A stretch of 64,000 nucleotides of DNA, taken from positions 992,001-1,056,000 of the forward strand of contig OY969553.1 of NCBI GenBank assembly GCA_963700925.1, written 5' to 3'. Of the stretch, positions 9,090 through 17,770 are shown piece by piece. The notes beneath the pieces are model-generated. The model saw nothing but the letters and a program-made list of their open reading frames with translations, was not told where the DNA came from and ran no database searches. This DNA is from CAWJMD01 sp963700925 (lineage in GTDB: Bacteria; Actinomycetota; Actinomycetes; Actinomycetales; CAWJMD01). The translations under genes were made by a program, and so were the position numbers. Every line of letters begins with the position of its first letter. The stretch's first letter is position 1.

Positions 9090-10924
9090 TTCGACCCCGC
9101 CCTCTGCGGAGTGGGTGCCGACGTCTCCGGGCGCTCGGCCTCGCCGGAGTCGGCAGACTCGGGAGACTTCGCACCGTTCGTGTACCGCGGTGGCGCATCG
9201 TCCGACCCATCGGCGTCAGGACTGCCCGCGGTCCAGACGAAGTCCGCTCGCTCGATGGCCTCGGAGCGACGGCTGCTGCCCGCCGGCGCAGGCACGAGGC
9301 CCCGACCGCTGGTCACAGGCACCTTGCGCAAGCTCGGGCCCGTGCTGGTCTCGGCGGGGCTGGTCTCGGCGGGGCTGGTCTCGGCAGGGCTGGTCTCTGC
9401 GGGACGGGCCTCGGCGACGTCCGGGGCAGTGGGCTGACTCGTCCCGGACGGGCTGGTCGGGGCGATCACCTCGAGCGTCCCCACCAGCAGCTCGGACAGA
9501 CCGAGGAAGTCGATGTCCTCGTACAGCCCGGCGACCTCGTCCTCGTCGCTGACCGATGTCGGCACCGCGACCACGATGCGGCCGGCCGTGCGCAGCACGC
9601 TCTGGGCCTCGACGGAGTCCAGCGGCGGCACCAGGACCACGAGCACGCCCTGCTCCTCGCCGCGCATGGCGGCCCAGAAGCGAGCGAGGCCCGTGCGCAG
9701 CGCGGACGGCGCGAGCTGGGCGCTGCCCTGGCCGGGACTGACGAGACTGCCGTGCATCGAACCGAGGTCATGGATCACGTCTGACGGCTCGAGCTCGCCA
9801 CGAAGGACCTCGGCGACCCCCTCGGCGTGGTCCTCCGTCAGCGCTTCGAGCACGCCGTGCTGGGCGACCACGATGACGTTGCCGCCGCGGTCCTGGACCC
9901 ATGCGGAGTTGAGCGTGGTGACCAGCAGCTGCACCTGGTGCGGCGCCCCGGCCACGACGACCACCTCGGGACCGTCGCGCCCGCCACGGTAGGAGTCGAT
10001 GTGCCTGATCAGCCGGCTCAGCTGCGGGGAGGCAGGGCGCGCGCGCCCGTCCGACAGATGGCCCGCGTACGGCTCGAGCTCGAGAGTGCCGAGGTCGCGC
10101 AGGACCGCGCCGCGCCGCAGCGCAGCCGTCCTCATCCGCCCGCGCTGCTCGAGCACCAGCAGCAGCGCCCCGCCGAGGAGCACACCGACCAGCAGGCCGG
10201 CGCCGACGTTGACCCAGAGCTTGGGTGAGATCGGCGCGCTCGGGAGCCCGGCCGCCGTGATCACCTCACCGCCCGCTGCCGTCCCGGACTGCAGGGCCAC
10301 GAGCCGGCTGTTCACGTCCGCGAGCTGGGCGACCAGGATCGTCCGCTGCGAGTCGGCAAGCGCCCGGGCTCCGGTGTCGTCGGCCTTGAGGGCGTTGATG
10401 ACCTCGGAGTTCTCCTGCAGCCGGGCGGTCTGCTCGGTCACCTGTTTGGTGAGGGACTCGACCACGCCCTTCACCTCGGCGTCGGCCTGGGCCTGGCGCC
10501 GGGAGAGATACGAATCGGCGACCGCGGTGGCTGCATCGCGTGCGAGCTCGGCGCTGTTGGCCTGCACCTGCACGACGAGGACGGTGCTGTTGGTGGGCAC
10601 CGTGACGGTCGTGCTGGCCTGCAGCTTCGAGGTCGACAGGCGTCCGTCGAGCTGCTCGGAGGCCAGCTGGGCGACCTGCGCCGAGCGCGCGAGCTCGACC
10701 TCGGTCTCGATCTCGACCTGGCCCGTCGTCCGGCTGCCGGTGATGCTCGACTCGAGCCCGGCGACGGTGGGGAGCACGAGCAGTGACGTGCTGGACGCGT
10801 AGGTGCGAGGCAACAGCGAGTGCACCCAGAGGCCGGCTCCCGCACCGAGGGCTACGCAGGCGGCTGCGGCGAGCCATCGGGTCGCCTTCTGCGACCGGGC
10901 GGAAGCTTTAGTCGTGCGTGACAT
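9086..10924 (-). CDS. Wzz/CapA-type polysaccharide co-polymerase
   Basis: The 612-residue protein has an N-terminal transmembrane helix (about 18-35), a Wzz-type periplasmic-side domain with a long coiled coil (about 150-220), and a second helix near 245-265. A cytoplasmic domain of about 300 residues resembles a degenerate BY-kinase/MinD fold: VVVVAGAPHQVQLLV holds the place of Walker A but lacks GKT, so it should not be an active tyrosine kinase. Next come four PAETS repeats, then a polar tail. The ATG at 10924 has AGGAG 6 nt upstream. It begins the second transcription block, 102 nt after pssE, and a TAGCAT -10-like box lies in that gap. Family role is control of chain length and export. 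Confidence 0.82.
   Translation of the reverse strand: MSRTTKASARSQKATRWLAAAACVALGAGAGLWVHSLLPRTYASSTSLLVLPTVAGLESSITGSRTTGQVEIETEVELARSAQVAQLASEQLDGRLSTSKLQASTTVTVPTNSTVLVVQVQANSAELARDAATAVADSYLSRRQAQADAEVKGVVESLTKQVTEQTARLQENSEVINALKADDTGARALADSQRTILVAQLADVNSRLVALQSGTAAGGEVITAAGLPSAPISPKLWVNVGAGLLVGVLLGGALLLVLEQRGRMRTAALRRGAVLRDLGTLELEPYAGHLSDGRARPASPQLSRLIRHIDSYRGGRDGPEVVVVAGAPHQVQLLVTTLNSAWVQDRGGNVIVVAQHGVLEALTEDHAEGVAEVLRGELEPSDVIHDLGSMHGSLVSPGQGSAQLAPSALRTGLARFWAAMRGEEQGVLVVLVPPLDSVEAQSVLRTAGRIVVAVPTSVSDEDEVAGLYEDIDFLGLSELLVGTLEVIAPTSPSGTSQPTAPDVAEARPAETSPAETSPAETSPAETSTGPSLRKVPVTSGRGLVPAPAGSSRRSEAIERADFVWTAGSPDADGSDDAPPRYTNGAKSPESADSGEAERPETSAPTPQRAGSK
9344..9403. repeat. 15-bp tandem repeat encoding PAETS units
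   Basis: Four near-identical 15-bp units (core CTGGTCTCGGCGGGG on the plus strand) encode Pro-Ala-Glu-Thr-Ser repeats in the C-terminal tail of the Wzz-like protein. Length changes would be in frame. Confidence 0.85.
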
Positions 10925-11026
10925 GCGGTCTCCTGGGACGTGAGTCGTCTCTCTCGATGAGCTCCACCGGACCGGCGCCCGCATTCATGCTAGGCGGGGA
11001 CGAGTGACGGCATGAGGCGTTTTGCA

Positions 11027-11635
11027 TTACTGCGTCCCCGGTGGCGAGGCGCGCCTGAGCACGGTCGGCAGCAGGCGCCTGCGGTGGGATCGGCCCGGCG
11101 ACCGTGCCTGCTGGGCGGCGATCAGCGTATCGATCACGTCACCGGCCCGGGCGACCGATGCCGCCAGGCGCGACTGGTCGAGGTCCGGGTCGACTGCGAC
11201 GGTGGCAGGGTCGGCGACCGCGGACGAGAGCTGCAGGTGCAGGTCGTCGCGGGTGGCGCACTCGCGGACGAAGCCCGAGGCGTCCATCCGGCGGGTGAAC
11301 CGTTGCTGGTGGTGGTCGACGTGCTCGCCCAGGCGTGGGTCGCGAGCCACGACGAGGGGCAGCTTGCCGAACCGGCGCACCTCGGTGATCGTGGCCGGTC
11401 CCCCGTGGGTGACGACGACGTCGGCTTCGCGCATCAGCTCGTCGAGCTCGGAGCGACCGGTCGTCGGCACTCCCTGTGCGAGCCGGGGCTTCGACGACGT
11501 GCCGTACTGGACGACGGCTCGCGGTGGGTCGGGCTGAGCCTCGAGCCACTCGTCGACCCACCCGACGAGGCGGTCGAAGGGGTGGTGGTCGGTCCCCACC
11601 ACCACCAGGAGCAGCCGCTCCGACGCGCCGGTCAC
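11027..11635 (-). CDS. PssE-like glycosyltransferase subunit (Alg13-type)
   Basis: The 202-residue protein matches the C-terminal half of GT28 enzymes, the donor-binding half (Alg13, rhizobial PssE, EpsE-type). The signature is THGGPATITEVRRFGKLPLV with ARDPRLGEHVDHHQ after it, which holds the nucleotide-sugar pocket. It has no membrane helix and would form a two-protein transferase with the PssD-like neighbour, adding an early sugar of the repeat unit. The ATG at 11635 shares ATGA with the pssD stop. The C-terminal 30 residues are basic and may contact the membrane. The sugar transferred cannot be read; glucuronosyltransferase activity is known for the rhizobial pair only. Confidence 0.85.
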   Translation of the reverse strand: MTGASERLLLVVVGTDHHPFDRLVGWVDEWLEAQPDPPRAVVQYGTSSKPRLAQGVPTTGRSELDELMREADVVVTHGGPATITEVRRFGKLPLVVARDPRLGEHVDHHQQRFTRRMDASGFVRECATRDDLHLQLSSAVADPATVAVDPDLDQSRLAASVARAGDVIDTLIAAQQARSPGRSHRRRLLPTVLRRASPPGTQ

Positions 11636-12114
11636 AGCAGTGCCCCGACGACGATGGACCCCGGGTAGAGGTCACGCTGCTCGTCCCACTGCACCAGGAA
11701 GCGCGACGTGAAGGGCCGCACCAGACGTCCGGTCAGCGTCCGCGAGTCGATCCGGTCGAAGACCTCTATGTAGACCGTCGGCACGCGCAGGAGGCGGGCG
11801 ATGACGAAGAAGGGGACGGCCACGGCTGCACCCGAGGAGATCACGACGGCCGGACGCTCGGACCGCAGCACTCGCCACGCCAACCGGGTGTTGCGCAACA
11901 GGTTCGGCACGTTGCGCGTGGTCGGGTGGAAGCACGGAACCACGTCACGGCCCTCGAGGGCGGACAGCGCGTCGGACGTCGCGAAGGTGACCCAACGTGT
12001 GCGGTACCGGGTCGACCAGGCGTCCAGGGAGATCAGCTGCGCCAGGTGCCCCCCGCTCGAGCAGACCATGAGCACCAGCGCATCGCCGTCCTCCCCCACC
12101 GGCGAAGTGGGCAT
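11632..12114 (-). CDS. PssD-like glycosyltransferase subunit (Alg14-type)
   Basis: The 160-residue product carries the Alg14/PssD start LMVCSSGGHLAQL (residues about 14-26), where the SSGGH loop helps bind acceptor lipid phosphate, and later VISSGAAVAVPFFVIARLL, a hydrophobic segment that anchors this subunit at the membrane. It closes with TSRFLVQWDEQRDLYPGS, common to the family. It recruits the PssE-like partner encoded immediately downstream (4-nt overlap). The ATG at 12114 shares ATGA with the end of cysN; a longer open frame reaching into cysN is rejected because the family domain begins near this ATG. Confidence 0.87.
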   Translation of the reverse strand: MPTSPVGEDGDALVLMVCSSGGHLAQLISLDAWSTRYRTRWVTFATSDALSALEGRDVVPCFHPTTRNVPNLLRNTRLAWRVLRSERPAVVISSGAAVAVPFFVIARLLRVPTVYIEVFDRIDSRTLTGRLVRPFTSRFLVQWDEQRDLYPGSIVVGALL

Positions 12115-13373
12115 CAGCCGGCCGGTTCGCTGATCATGCCGGCGGCCACCGTCCGCTTGGTCGCCTCGTCGATGAGGATGAAGCCACCAGTGGAGCGGTT
12201 GCGGCTGTAGTCGTCGCACAGCAGCGGCTGCGTGGTGCGAAGGCGGACGCGGCCGATGTCGTTGAGGGACAGGCTCGTTGCATTCTCGTCGCGGTGCAGC
12301 GTGTTGACGTCGAGCTTGTAGTTCAGCTGCTTCACGATGGTCCGTGCGGTCCGCGTGGTGTGCTTGATGGAGTACTTGCCGCCGACCTTCAGCGCGCTCA
12401 ACTCGTCCATCCAGCAGATCATCGCGTCGACGTCCTGCGTGACCTGTGGCTTGTTGTGCGGCCGGCAGATCATGTCGCCGCGCGAGATGTCGATCGCGTC
12501 CTCGAGCCGGACGGTGACCGACATCGGCGGGTACGCCTCCTCGACCTCCCCGTCCGCCGTCTCGACCGAGGCGATGCGAGACGTGAAACCCGATGGGAGG
12601 ACCATGATCTCGTCCCCCTTCTTGAGCACGCCGCCGGCGACCTGCCCGGCGTAGCCGCGGTAGTCGTGCCACGAGTCCGACTGCGGGCGGATCACGTACT
12701 GCACTGGCAGGCGGACGTCGATCAGGTTGCGGTCGCTCGCCACGTGCACGTTCTCGAGGTGGTGGAGCAGGCTCGACCCCTCGTACCAGGGCATGTTCGC
12801 GGAGCGGGTCACGACGTTGTCGCCCTTGAGCGCGGACACCGGAATGACGGTCAGGTCGGGCATCCTCAGTCGGGCCGCGAACTGGGCGAACTCCGCTCGG
12901 ATGTCCTCGAACACCTTCTGGGAGTAGTCGACAAGGTCCATCTTGTTGACGCACAGCACGACGTGCGGCACCTGCAGCAACGTCGCGAGGAACGCGTGGC
13001 GGCGGCTTTGCTCGATGATCCCCTTGCGGGCATCGATCAGGACGAGCGCGAGGTCCGCGGTCGAGGCGCCGGTGACCATGTTGCGCGTGTACTGGATGTG
13101 CCCAGGGGTGTCGGCGATGATGAAGTTGCGCCGCGCCGTGGAGAAGTAGCGGTACGCCACGTCGATGGTGATGCCCTGCTCGCGCTCGGCCCGCAGGCCG
13201 TCGGTGAGCAGCGCGAGGTTGACGTACTCGTCGCCCCGGTCGCGGCTGACGCGCTCGACCGCGTCCATCTGGTCCTGCAGGACGCTCTTGGTGTCGTACA
13301 GGAGCCGTCCGATCAGAGTGCTCTTGCCGTCGTCGACCGAGCCGGCTGTGGCGAACCGCAGAATGTCCATCAT
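12114..13373 (-). CDS. cysN: Sulfate adenylyltransferase subunit 1 (GTPase)
   Basis: CysN is the GTPase subunit of ATP sulfurylase; with CysD it makes adenosine 5'-phosphosulfate from ATP and sulfate, driven by GTP hydrolysis. The 419 residues show G1 GSVDDGKSTLIGRL, G3 DTPGH, G4 NKMD, then two elongation-factor-like beta barrels. The length is that of stand-alone CysN: there is no C-terminal APS-kinase (CysC) domain as found in fused NodQ/CysNC proteins. PAPS formation for the nearby sulfotransferases therefore needs an APS kinase encoded outside this window. The ATG at 13373 overlaps the cysD stop as ATGA, and the stop overlaps pssD. Placement inside the polysaccharide operon rather than beside cysH/cysI points to sulfation, not assimilation. 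Confidence 0.96.
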   Translation of the reverse strand: MMDILRFATAGSVDDGKSTLIGRLLYDTKSVLQDQMDAVERVSRDRGDEYVNLALLTDGLRAEREQGITIDVAYRYFSTARRNFIIADTPGHIQYTRNMVTGASTADLALVLIDARKGIIEQSRRHAFLATLLQVPHVVLCVNKMDLVDYSQKVFEDIRAEFAQFAARLRMPDLTVIPVSALKGDNVVTRSANMPWYEGSSLLHHLENVHVASDRNLIDVRLPVQYVIRPQSDSWHDYRGYAGQVAGGVLKKGDEIMVLPSGFTSRIASVETADGEVEEAYPPMSVTVRLEDAIDISRGDMICRPHNKPQVTQDVDAMICWMDELSALKVGGKYSIKHTTRTARTIVKQLNYKLDVNTLHRDENATSLSLNDIGRVRLRTTQPLLCDDYSRNRSTGGFILIDEATKRTVAAGMISEPAG

Positions 13374-14284
13374 CAGAAGTACCCCTCCTTCTTGCGGTCC
13401 TCCATTGCGGCTTCGCTGAACTTGTCGTCGCCGCGCGTCTGGCCCCGCTCCGTGATGCGTGTGGTGGTCACTTCGTCGATGACCTTCTCGACCGTGTCGG
13501 CGTGAGAACGGACCGCGGCGGTGAGGCTTGCGTCGCCGACCGTGCGGTACCGGACCTTCTCCGTGAAGACCGTCTCGTTGGCGCGCGGACGACAGACCTC
13601 GTGCACCCCGAACAGCATCCCGTTGCGCTCGAACACCTCTCGGTCGTGCGCGTAGTAGATGCTCGGCAGCGCGATCGTCTCCCTGGCGATGTACCGCCAG
13701 ATGTCCAGCTCGGTCCAGTTGGACAGGGGGAAGACCCGGATGCTCTCGCCCAGGTGGACCTGTCCGTTGTAGAGGTTCCAGAGCTCGGGGCGCTGGTTCT
13801 TGGGGTCCCACTGGCCGAACTCGTCGCGGAACGAGAACACGCGCTCCTTGGCACGCGCCTTGTCCTCGTCGCGCCGGGCCCCGCCGAAGATGGCGCTGAA
13901 GGCGTACTTCTCGAGGGTGTCGAGCAGGACGGGCGTCTGGATGCGGTTGCGGGTCCCGTCCGGCGGCTCCGTCACCGAGCCGTTGTCGATCGCCTCCTGC
14001 ACGCTGCCCACCACGAGGTCGACGCCGAGCCGCTGGACCGTGCTGTCTCGGTGGTCGAGGACCTCTTGGAAGTTGTGCCCGGTGTCGACGTGCAGCACGG
14101 GGAACGGGATCCGGGCCGGGTAGAACGCCTTGCGTGCCAGGTGCAGCATCACGATGGAGTCCTTGCCACCCGAGAACATCAGCACCGGCCGCTCGTGCTC
14201 GGCCACGACCTCTCGCATGATGAAGACGGCCTCGGACTCCAGCACGTCCAGCTGGGTCATCTGGTACAGCGGGCCGTCGGTCAC
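13373..14284 (-). CDS. cysD: Sulfate adenylyltransferase subunit 2
   Basis: CysD is the adenylyl-transferring subunit of ATP sulfurylase. The 303-residue protein has the PP-loop MFSGGKDSIVMLHLA near residue 34, LHVDTGHNFQEV, the Arg/Lys-rich ARRDEDKARAKER segment, and the C-terminal family ending with DDKFSEAAMEDRKKEGYF. Length and motifs are standard. The GTG at 14284 shares GTGA with the cysQ stop; a second possible start (ATG of MTQLDVLE) lies a few codons in. It is the second gene of a cysQ-cysD-cysN-pssD-pssE string in which every junction overlaps by 1-4 nt, so the sulfate-activation enzymes and the glycosyltransferase pair should be made together. Confidence 0.96.
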   Translation of the reverse strand: MTDGPLYQMTQLDVLESEAVFIMREVVAEHERPVLMFSGGKDSIVMLHLARKAFYPARIPFPVLHVDTGHNFQEVLDHRDSTVQRLGVDLVVGSVQEAIDNGSVTEPPDGTRNRIQTPVLLDTLEKYAFSAIFGGARRDEDKARAKERVFSFRDEFGQWDPKNQRPELWNLYNGQVHLGESIRVFPLSNWTELDIWRYIARETIALPSIYYAHDREVFERNGMLFGVHEVCRPRANETVFTEKVRYRTVGDASLTAAVRSHADTVEKVIDEVTTTRITERGQTRGDDKFSEAAMEDRKKEGYF

Positions 14285-15129
14285 GGTGCTACCTCCTGGG
14301 TGGCCTGGCCGGCCTCGGCGGCCGTGGTCGTTACGTCGATCGCCCGGAGGATCCGGGCGGCGTGCTCGGGGCGGCACACCAGCAGGTCGGGCAGCTTCGG
14401 GTCCTCGCGGTTGTAGACGAGCGGGCTCCCGTCCACCCGGCTGGTGTGGAGGCCGGCCGCGCGAGCGACGGCCACGGGTGCGGCGGAGTCCCACTCGTAC
14501 TGGCCGCCGGCGTGTACGTACGCGTCGGCCTCTCCGCGTATCACCGACGTGACCTTCACGCCGGCCGATCCCATCGGGACGAGCTCCGCACCGAGCTCGG
14601 CGGCAACCTCCGCCACGAACGCCGGTGGCCTCGTGCGGCTGACGGCCAGCCGCAGCGGGCCGCCGTGGAAGGACGGCACGACCGACGGCACTTCCGTGCC
14701 GTACGCGATCCCGGCCGCCGGCAGCGACACGGCACCGGCAACGAGATCACCGCACTCCCAGAGTGCCACGTGGACGGCCCAGTCGACCCTGCCGGCCTCG
14801 GAGAACTCGCGCGTGCCGTCGAGGGGGTCGATGATCCACACCCGCTCGGCGCCCAGGCGTGTGCGGTCGTCGGTGGCCTCCTCGCTCAGCACGGAGTCAC
14901 CCGGCCGGGCCTGCGAGAGGAGCGCGGACAGCACGTCCTGGGCGGCTCGGTCCCCGGCGGCCTTGAGATCTGCGCCGTCGACCCCTTGCGCCGTGAGCTC
15001 TGCCCGGACCTCGAGCAGCCGAGTGCCTGCCGCCTCGGCCAGTGCGAGCGCGAGCGCCGCATCGGTGAGCGACGATGGCGTGACGGTGTCCATGGCCATT
15101 CCCGCCTCGTCCTCGTCAAGCATCGACAT
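14281..15129 (-). CDS. cysQ: 3'(2'),5'-bisphosphate nucleotidase
   Basis: CysQ is an inositol-monophosphatase-fold enzyme that hydrolyses PAP, the inhibitory by-product of sulfotransferases, to AMP. The 282-residue product shows the Mg-binding motif DPLDGTREF (near residue 100), an upstream metal-ligand Glu pair (LSEEATDD), and the C-terminal EWDSAAPVAVARAAG. The ATG at 15129 has AGGGGG about 7 nt upstream; a GTG 36 nt further up is less well placed. It is the first gene of the minus-strand operon, so PAP removal is made with ATP sulfurylase and the sulfotransferases. A TAGCCT -10-like hexamer lies about 80 nt upstream but has a poor -35. Confidence 0.9.
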   Translation of the reverse strand: MSMLDEDEAGMAMDTVTPSSLTDAALALALAEAAGTRLLEVRAELTAQGVDGADLKAAGDRAAQDVLSALLSQARPGDSVLSEEATDDRTRLGAERVWIIDPLDGTREFSEAGRVDWAVHVALWECGDLVAGAVSLPAAGIAYGTEVPSVVPSFHGGPLRLAVSRTRPPAFVAEVAAELGAELVPMGSAGVKVTSVIRGEADAYVHAGGQYEWDSAAPVAVARAAGLHTSRVDGSPLVYNREDPKLPDLLVCRPEHAARILRAIDVTTTAAEAGQATQEVAP

Positions 15130-15464
15130 GCTGGTACCCCCTGCTGGGCTGACTCGTGGTCGCACCGTCAGTTCGGCTCCGTCTTCGGGCCCCCTGGGTG
15201 CTGCGAATCCAGGCTATCCGCCCGCGGCGGCGCTCACTGGGTGTTCTCACAATCCGTCGTCGGCCACACGTTCGGCCGATCAGATCCGGTTCGAGCGACC
15301 TCGTCGGCTGCCATTCGGGTGAACAGCCGACGCGGTACCGCGTCGGCGTCCTAGCCATTTCGTGTACCGCGCACCGACAGCCGTCCTACGCTTGGCCGGG
15401 CGGTCCGGCGGGCCGATCTCGCGGGCAAACATATCGCCGCGACCCGGGACGAGGGGGCAGTTCA
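15130..15464. other. Divergent intergenic region between cysQ and the DUF4012 gene
   Basis: These 335 bp separate the minus-strand cysQ operon from the plus-strand DUF4012 gene and must hold both promoters. No protein-like frame is convincing. A perfect 22-bp palindrome sits inside it (see 15326-15347). A TACGCT box near 15386 is a candidate -10 for the plus-strand gene. Confidence 0.6.
15326..15347. promoter_or_regulatory. Perfect 22-bp palindrome, candidate operator
   Basis: The arm GCCGACGCGGT is followed directly by its exact reverse complement, with no loop. Lack of a loop and lack of a T-run argue against a terminator. Its position between two divergent polysaccharide transcripts fits a dimeric-regulator site; no regulator is encoded next to it. 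Confidence 0.55.
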
Positions 15465-17240
15465 GTGGCGGTACCGACAGTCGACGTGCGGCTCACCCGA
15501 GCGCCGTGGGAGCACCACGGGCGCCGGGTCGTGCGCTGGTCGTGGCTCGTCGTGCTGCTGTTCCTCCTTGCCCTCTCGGCCTGGGCTGTCGTCGAGGCAC
15601 GTCAGGCCATGCTCGATGGCAAGTCGGCGCAGCGGTCGCTCGAGCAGTCGGGCAGGGCGCTGCAGGACGGCGACCTGGTGCTGGCCAACGACCTGGCCAG
15701 GGACGCATCCACGGAGCTGGCCGCGGCCCGAGGCTCCGCCGAGTCGGTCCCTCTGCGGCTGGCCAGCAGGCTGCCGATCCTCGGTGACGACGTGCGCGCC
15801 CTTCGCTCGCTGACCGGAGCCCTGAACGAGGTGGTCGCCGACGCCGTCGTGCCGTTGACCCAGTCTGCCGTCGACGTGCTCGAGGCGCAGGAGGCAGCGC
15901 CCGACGGCGTGATCGCTGTCGACGCCCTCCGCTCGGCGGGCACGACGGCTCAGCAGGCCGACGAGGTGACCGGGCGCGCGCTTGAGATCGCCGACCGGGT
16001 GGACTCCGTCGAGCTCATCCCGCCACTGCGCGCCCCCGTGAGGGAGGCAGCCGAGGCCCTGCGAGAGCTGGACGACCGGGTCGGCACGGTTGAGCAGTCG
16101 ATCTCCGCCGGGGTGTTCGCACTCGGCGGCGACGGGCCCCGCACCTACCTCCTCGCCGCTCAGAACCTCGCCGAGGCCAGGCCGACCGGCGGGCTGATCG
16201 GCTCGTGGGCCCTGATCAGCGCGGACCAGGGAGTGATCCGCCTCGAGGAGACCGGCGTCAACGACGACCTGGCCGCTCTGGTCGGTGGCCTGCCTGACCT
16301 CCCCGACGACGTCGAGGCGATGTACGGGCAGTCACTCGCCTTGAGCCAGAACGTGAACCTCAGCCCCGACTTCCCGCTGGGCGCCCAGCTGCTCGGCGGC
16401 CTCTGGACGGCCCAGGGCCGCCCGGCCCCGGACGGTGTGATCGGCGTCGACCCGGTCGGCCTCGCCAGGCTGCTCGGGTCCACCGGTCCCGTGGAGGCGC
16501 GCGGCGGTCCCACCCTGGACCGGCAGAACCTCGTTCGGGTCGTGCAGCAGGAGGTGTACCGGACGTTCGACGGTCGCACCGCCGAGCGACAGGCCTATCT
16601 CGGCAACGTGATGGGCGCGGTCTTCGACGCCCTGGTGCGGTCCGACTGGACGAGCCCCGACCTGCGCCGGGCCATCGGCAGCTCCGTCACCGACCGGCAC
16701 ATCCAGATGTGGTCGGCCGACGAGGGCACCCAGGAGCTGCTGGTCGAGCTCGGGGCCGCGGGTGAGCTGCCCGAGCCGGACGCCGACGAACCGACGGTCA
16801 GGCTCCACCTCACGAACGCGGACGGTTCCAAGCTCGACCAGTTCCTCGACGTGTCGGTCTCGACCGAGTGCACGGACGCGAGCCCACAGCTCGTGGCCCG
16901 CCTGACCAACGACCCACCCGAGCGCCTCCCCCGGTACAGCCAGAGTCACCTCGACGACCTGGACCCCTACGACCACCGGCTGATGGTCGCGCTCTACCTG
17001 CCCCCCACCCGTGGCCTGGACGGGCTCTCGGTCGCCGGCGCCCCGAAGGCCGTCGCCAGCGGCAACGAGCGCGGATGGACGGTCGTCCGCACCACCGTCG
17101 ACCTGGCGGCAGGCACGACGAGCGAGATGCGCTGGACCCTGTCGGGACGGGACGACCGCCCGCTGCTGGTCACGCAGCCCCTCACCAGGGAAGCCGACGT
17201 GCAGCAGCCACCACCGGGGCGTCGCACCTGCGGGTCGTGA
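15465..17240 (+). CDS. DUF4012 surface protein
   Basis: The 591-residue protein has a short cytoplasmic N-terminus, one transmembrane helix (about residues 27-45, LVVLLFLLALSAWAVV), a helical coiled-coil-like stretch to about 200, and the DUF4012 domain, with the family phrase TYLLAAQNLAEARPTGGLIGSW and GVDPVGLARLLGSTGPV. DUF4012 proteins are frequent in actinobacterial surface-polysaccharide clusters and are thought to act outside the membrane, but no biochemical role is established. The GTG at 15465 follows GAGGGGG by about 7 nt; longer readings lack a ribosome site. It is transcribed away from cysQ and towards the small LPxTG gene. Confidence 0.85.
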   Translation: MAVPTVDVRLTRAPWEHHGRRVVRWSWLVVLLFLLALSAWAVVEARQAMLDGKSAQRSLEQSGRALQDGDLVLANDLARDASTELAAARGSAESVPLRLASRLPILGDDVRALRSLTGALNEVVADAVVPLTQSAVDVLEAQEAAPDGVIAVDALRSAGTTAQQADEVTGRALEIADRVDSVELIPPLRAPVREAAEALRELDDRVGTVEQSISAGVFALGGDGPRTYLLAAQNLAEARPTGGLIGSWALISADQGVIRLEETGVNDDLAALVGGLPDLPDDVEAMYGQSLALSQNVNLSPDFPLGAQLLGGLWTAQGRPAPDGVIGVDPVGLARLLGSTGPVEARGGPTLDRQNLVRVVQQEVYRTFDGRTAERQAYLGNVMGAVFDALVRSDWTSPDLRRAIGSSVTDRHIQMWSADEGTQELLVELGAAGELPEPDADEPTVRLHLTNADGSKLDQFLDVSVSTECTDASPQLVARLTNDPPERLPRYSQSHLDDLDPYDHRLMVALYLPPTRGLDGLSVAGAPKAVASGNERGWTVVRTTVDLAAGTTSEMRWTLSGRDDRPLLVTQPLTREADVQQPPPGRRTCGS

Positions 17241-17437
17241 GCCGTCCCCTTCACCTGTTCGGCCGCACCTCGGGGGGCGATTACACCCTCGGTGACCCCC
17301 TTGTGGGGTAATGCGCCACCAAACAACGCCGAATCCGCCATTCGGGCCTCATGAGGCGTCACCGGCCGTTACGCTGGCGCGGTACTCGTCAGCAGAACTC
17401 GAGAGTCGGCCAGTCCGGCTGTTCAGGGGGCACGACC

Positions 17438-17713
17438 ATGGGACGCATCCTCGCCGGAACCGGCGTTGCAGTGATCATCGCGATGTCCGCGGCGGCCCCG
17501 GCCGCTGCCGATCCTCTCTACCCTCCGACCACCCCGCCCGAGGTGTCGCAGACGGTCACGCCCAGCCAGCGAGTGCTGCCCAGGGCCGACCCGGGCGACC
17601 CGCTGCCGCGCACCGGCGCCGAGATCGCCACAGCCGCAGGCGTTGGCGTGCTGCTCCTTGGTGGCGGCGCCCTGCTGCTGCGTGTCTCGCGCAAGGGCCG
17701 TCACGCCGGCTGA
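17438..17713 (+). CDS. Small LPxTG cell-wall-anchored protein
   Basis: The 91-residue product has a signal peptide (cleavage near AAPAAADP), a Pro/Thr-rich stretch of about 30 residues, the sortase motif LPRTG, a hydrophobic helix (GVGVLLLGGGALLL) and a basic tail RKGRH. Everything needed for sortase anchoring is there, but almost nothing is left to display, so it may be a tether or a substrate for glycan attachment rather than an adhesin. The ATG at 17438 has AGGGGG about 7 nt upstream. It follows the DUF4012 gene after 197 nt and ends just before a strong terminator. No sortase gene is in the window. Confidence 0.82.
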   Translation: MGRILAGTGVAVIIAMSAAAPAAADPLYPPTTPPEVSQTVTPSQRVLPRADPGDPLPRTGAEIATAAGVGVLLLGGGALLLRVSRKGRHAG

Positions 17714-17735
17714 GCAGCCGACTCGCTTCAGCCGA

Positions 17736-17770
17736 GAAACCCCGGGGGACATGGTCCCCGGGGTTTCTTG
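17736..17770 (+). terminator. Rho-independent terminator after LPxTG gene
   Basis: A near-perfect hairpin with arms GAAACCCCGGGGGAC and GTCCCCGGGGTTTC and a 3-nt loop, followed by a T-rich tail (TTGTCGTTGT), lies 23 nt after the stop codon. It separates this transcript from the convergent sugar-transferase gene and could work in both directions. Confidence 0.85.

Noticed and set aside
9086..10924. Possible tyrosine kinase domain in the second Wzz-like protein
   Set aside because: The region has the MinD-like order but no Walker A Lys or Walker B Asp, so kinase activity is not supported.
11632..12954. A 440-residue version of the PssD-like protein reaching into cysN
   Set aside because: The upstream half has no family match and lies wholly inside cysN; the ATG at 12114 fits the family and the ATGA junction.
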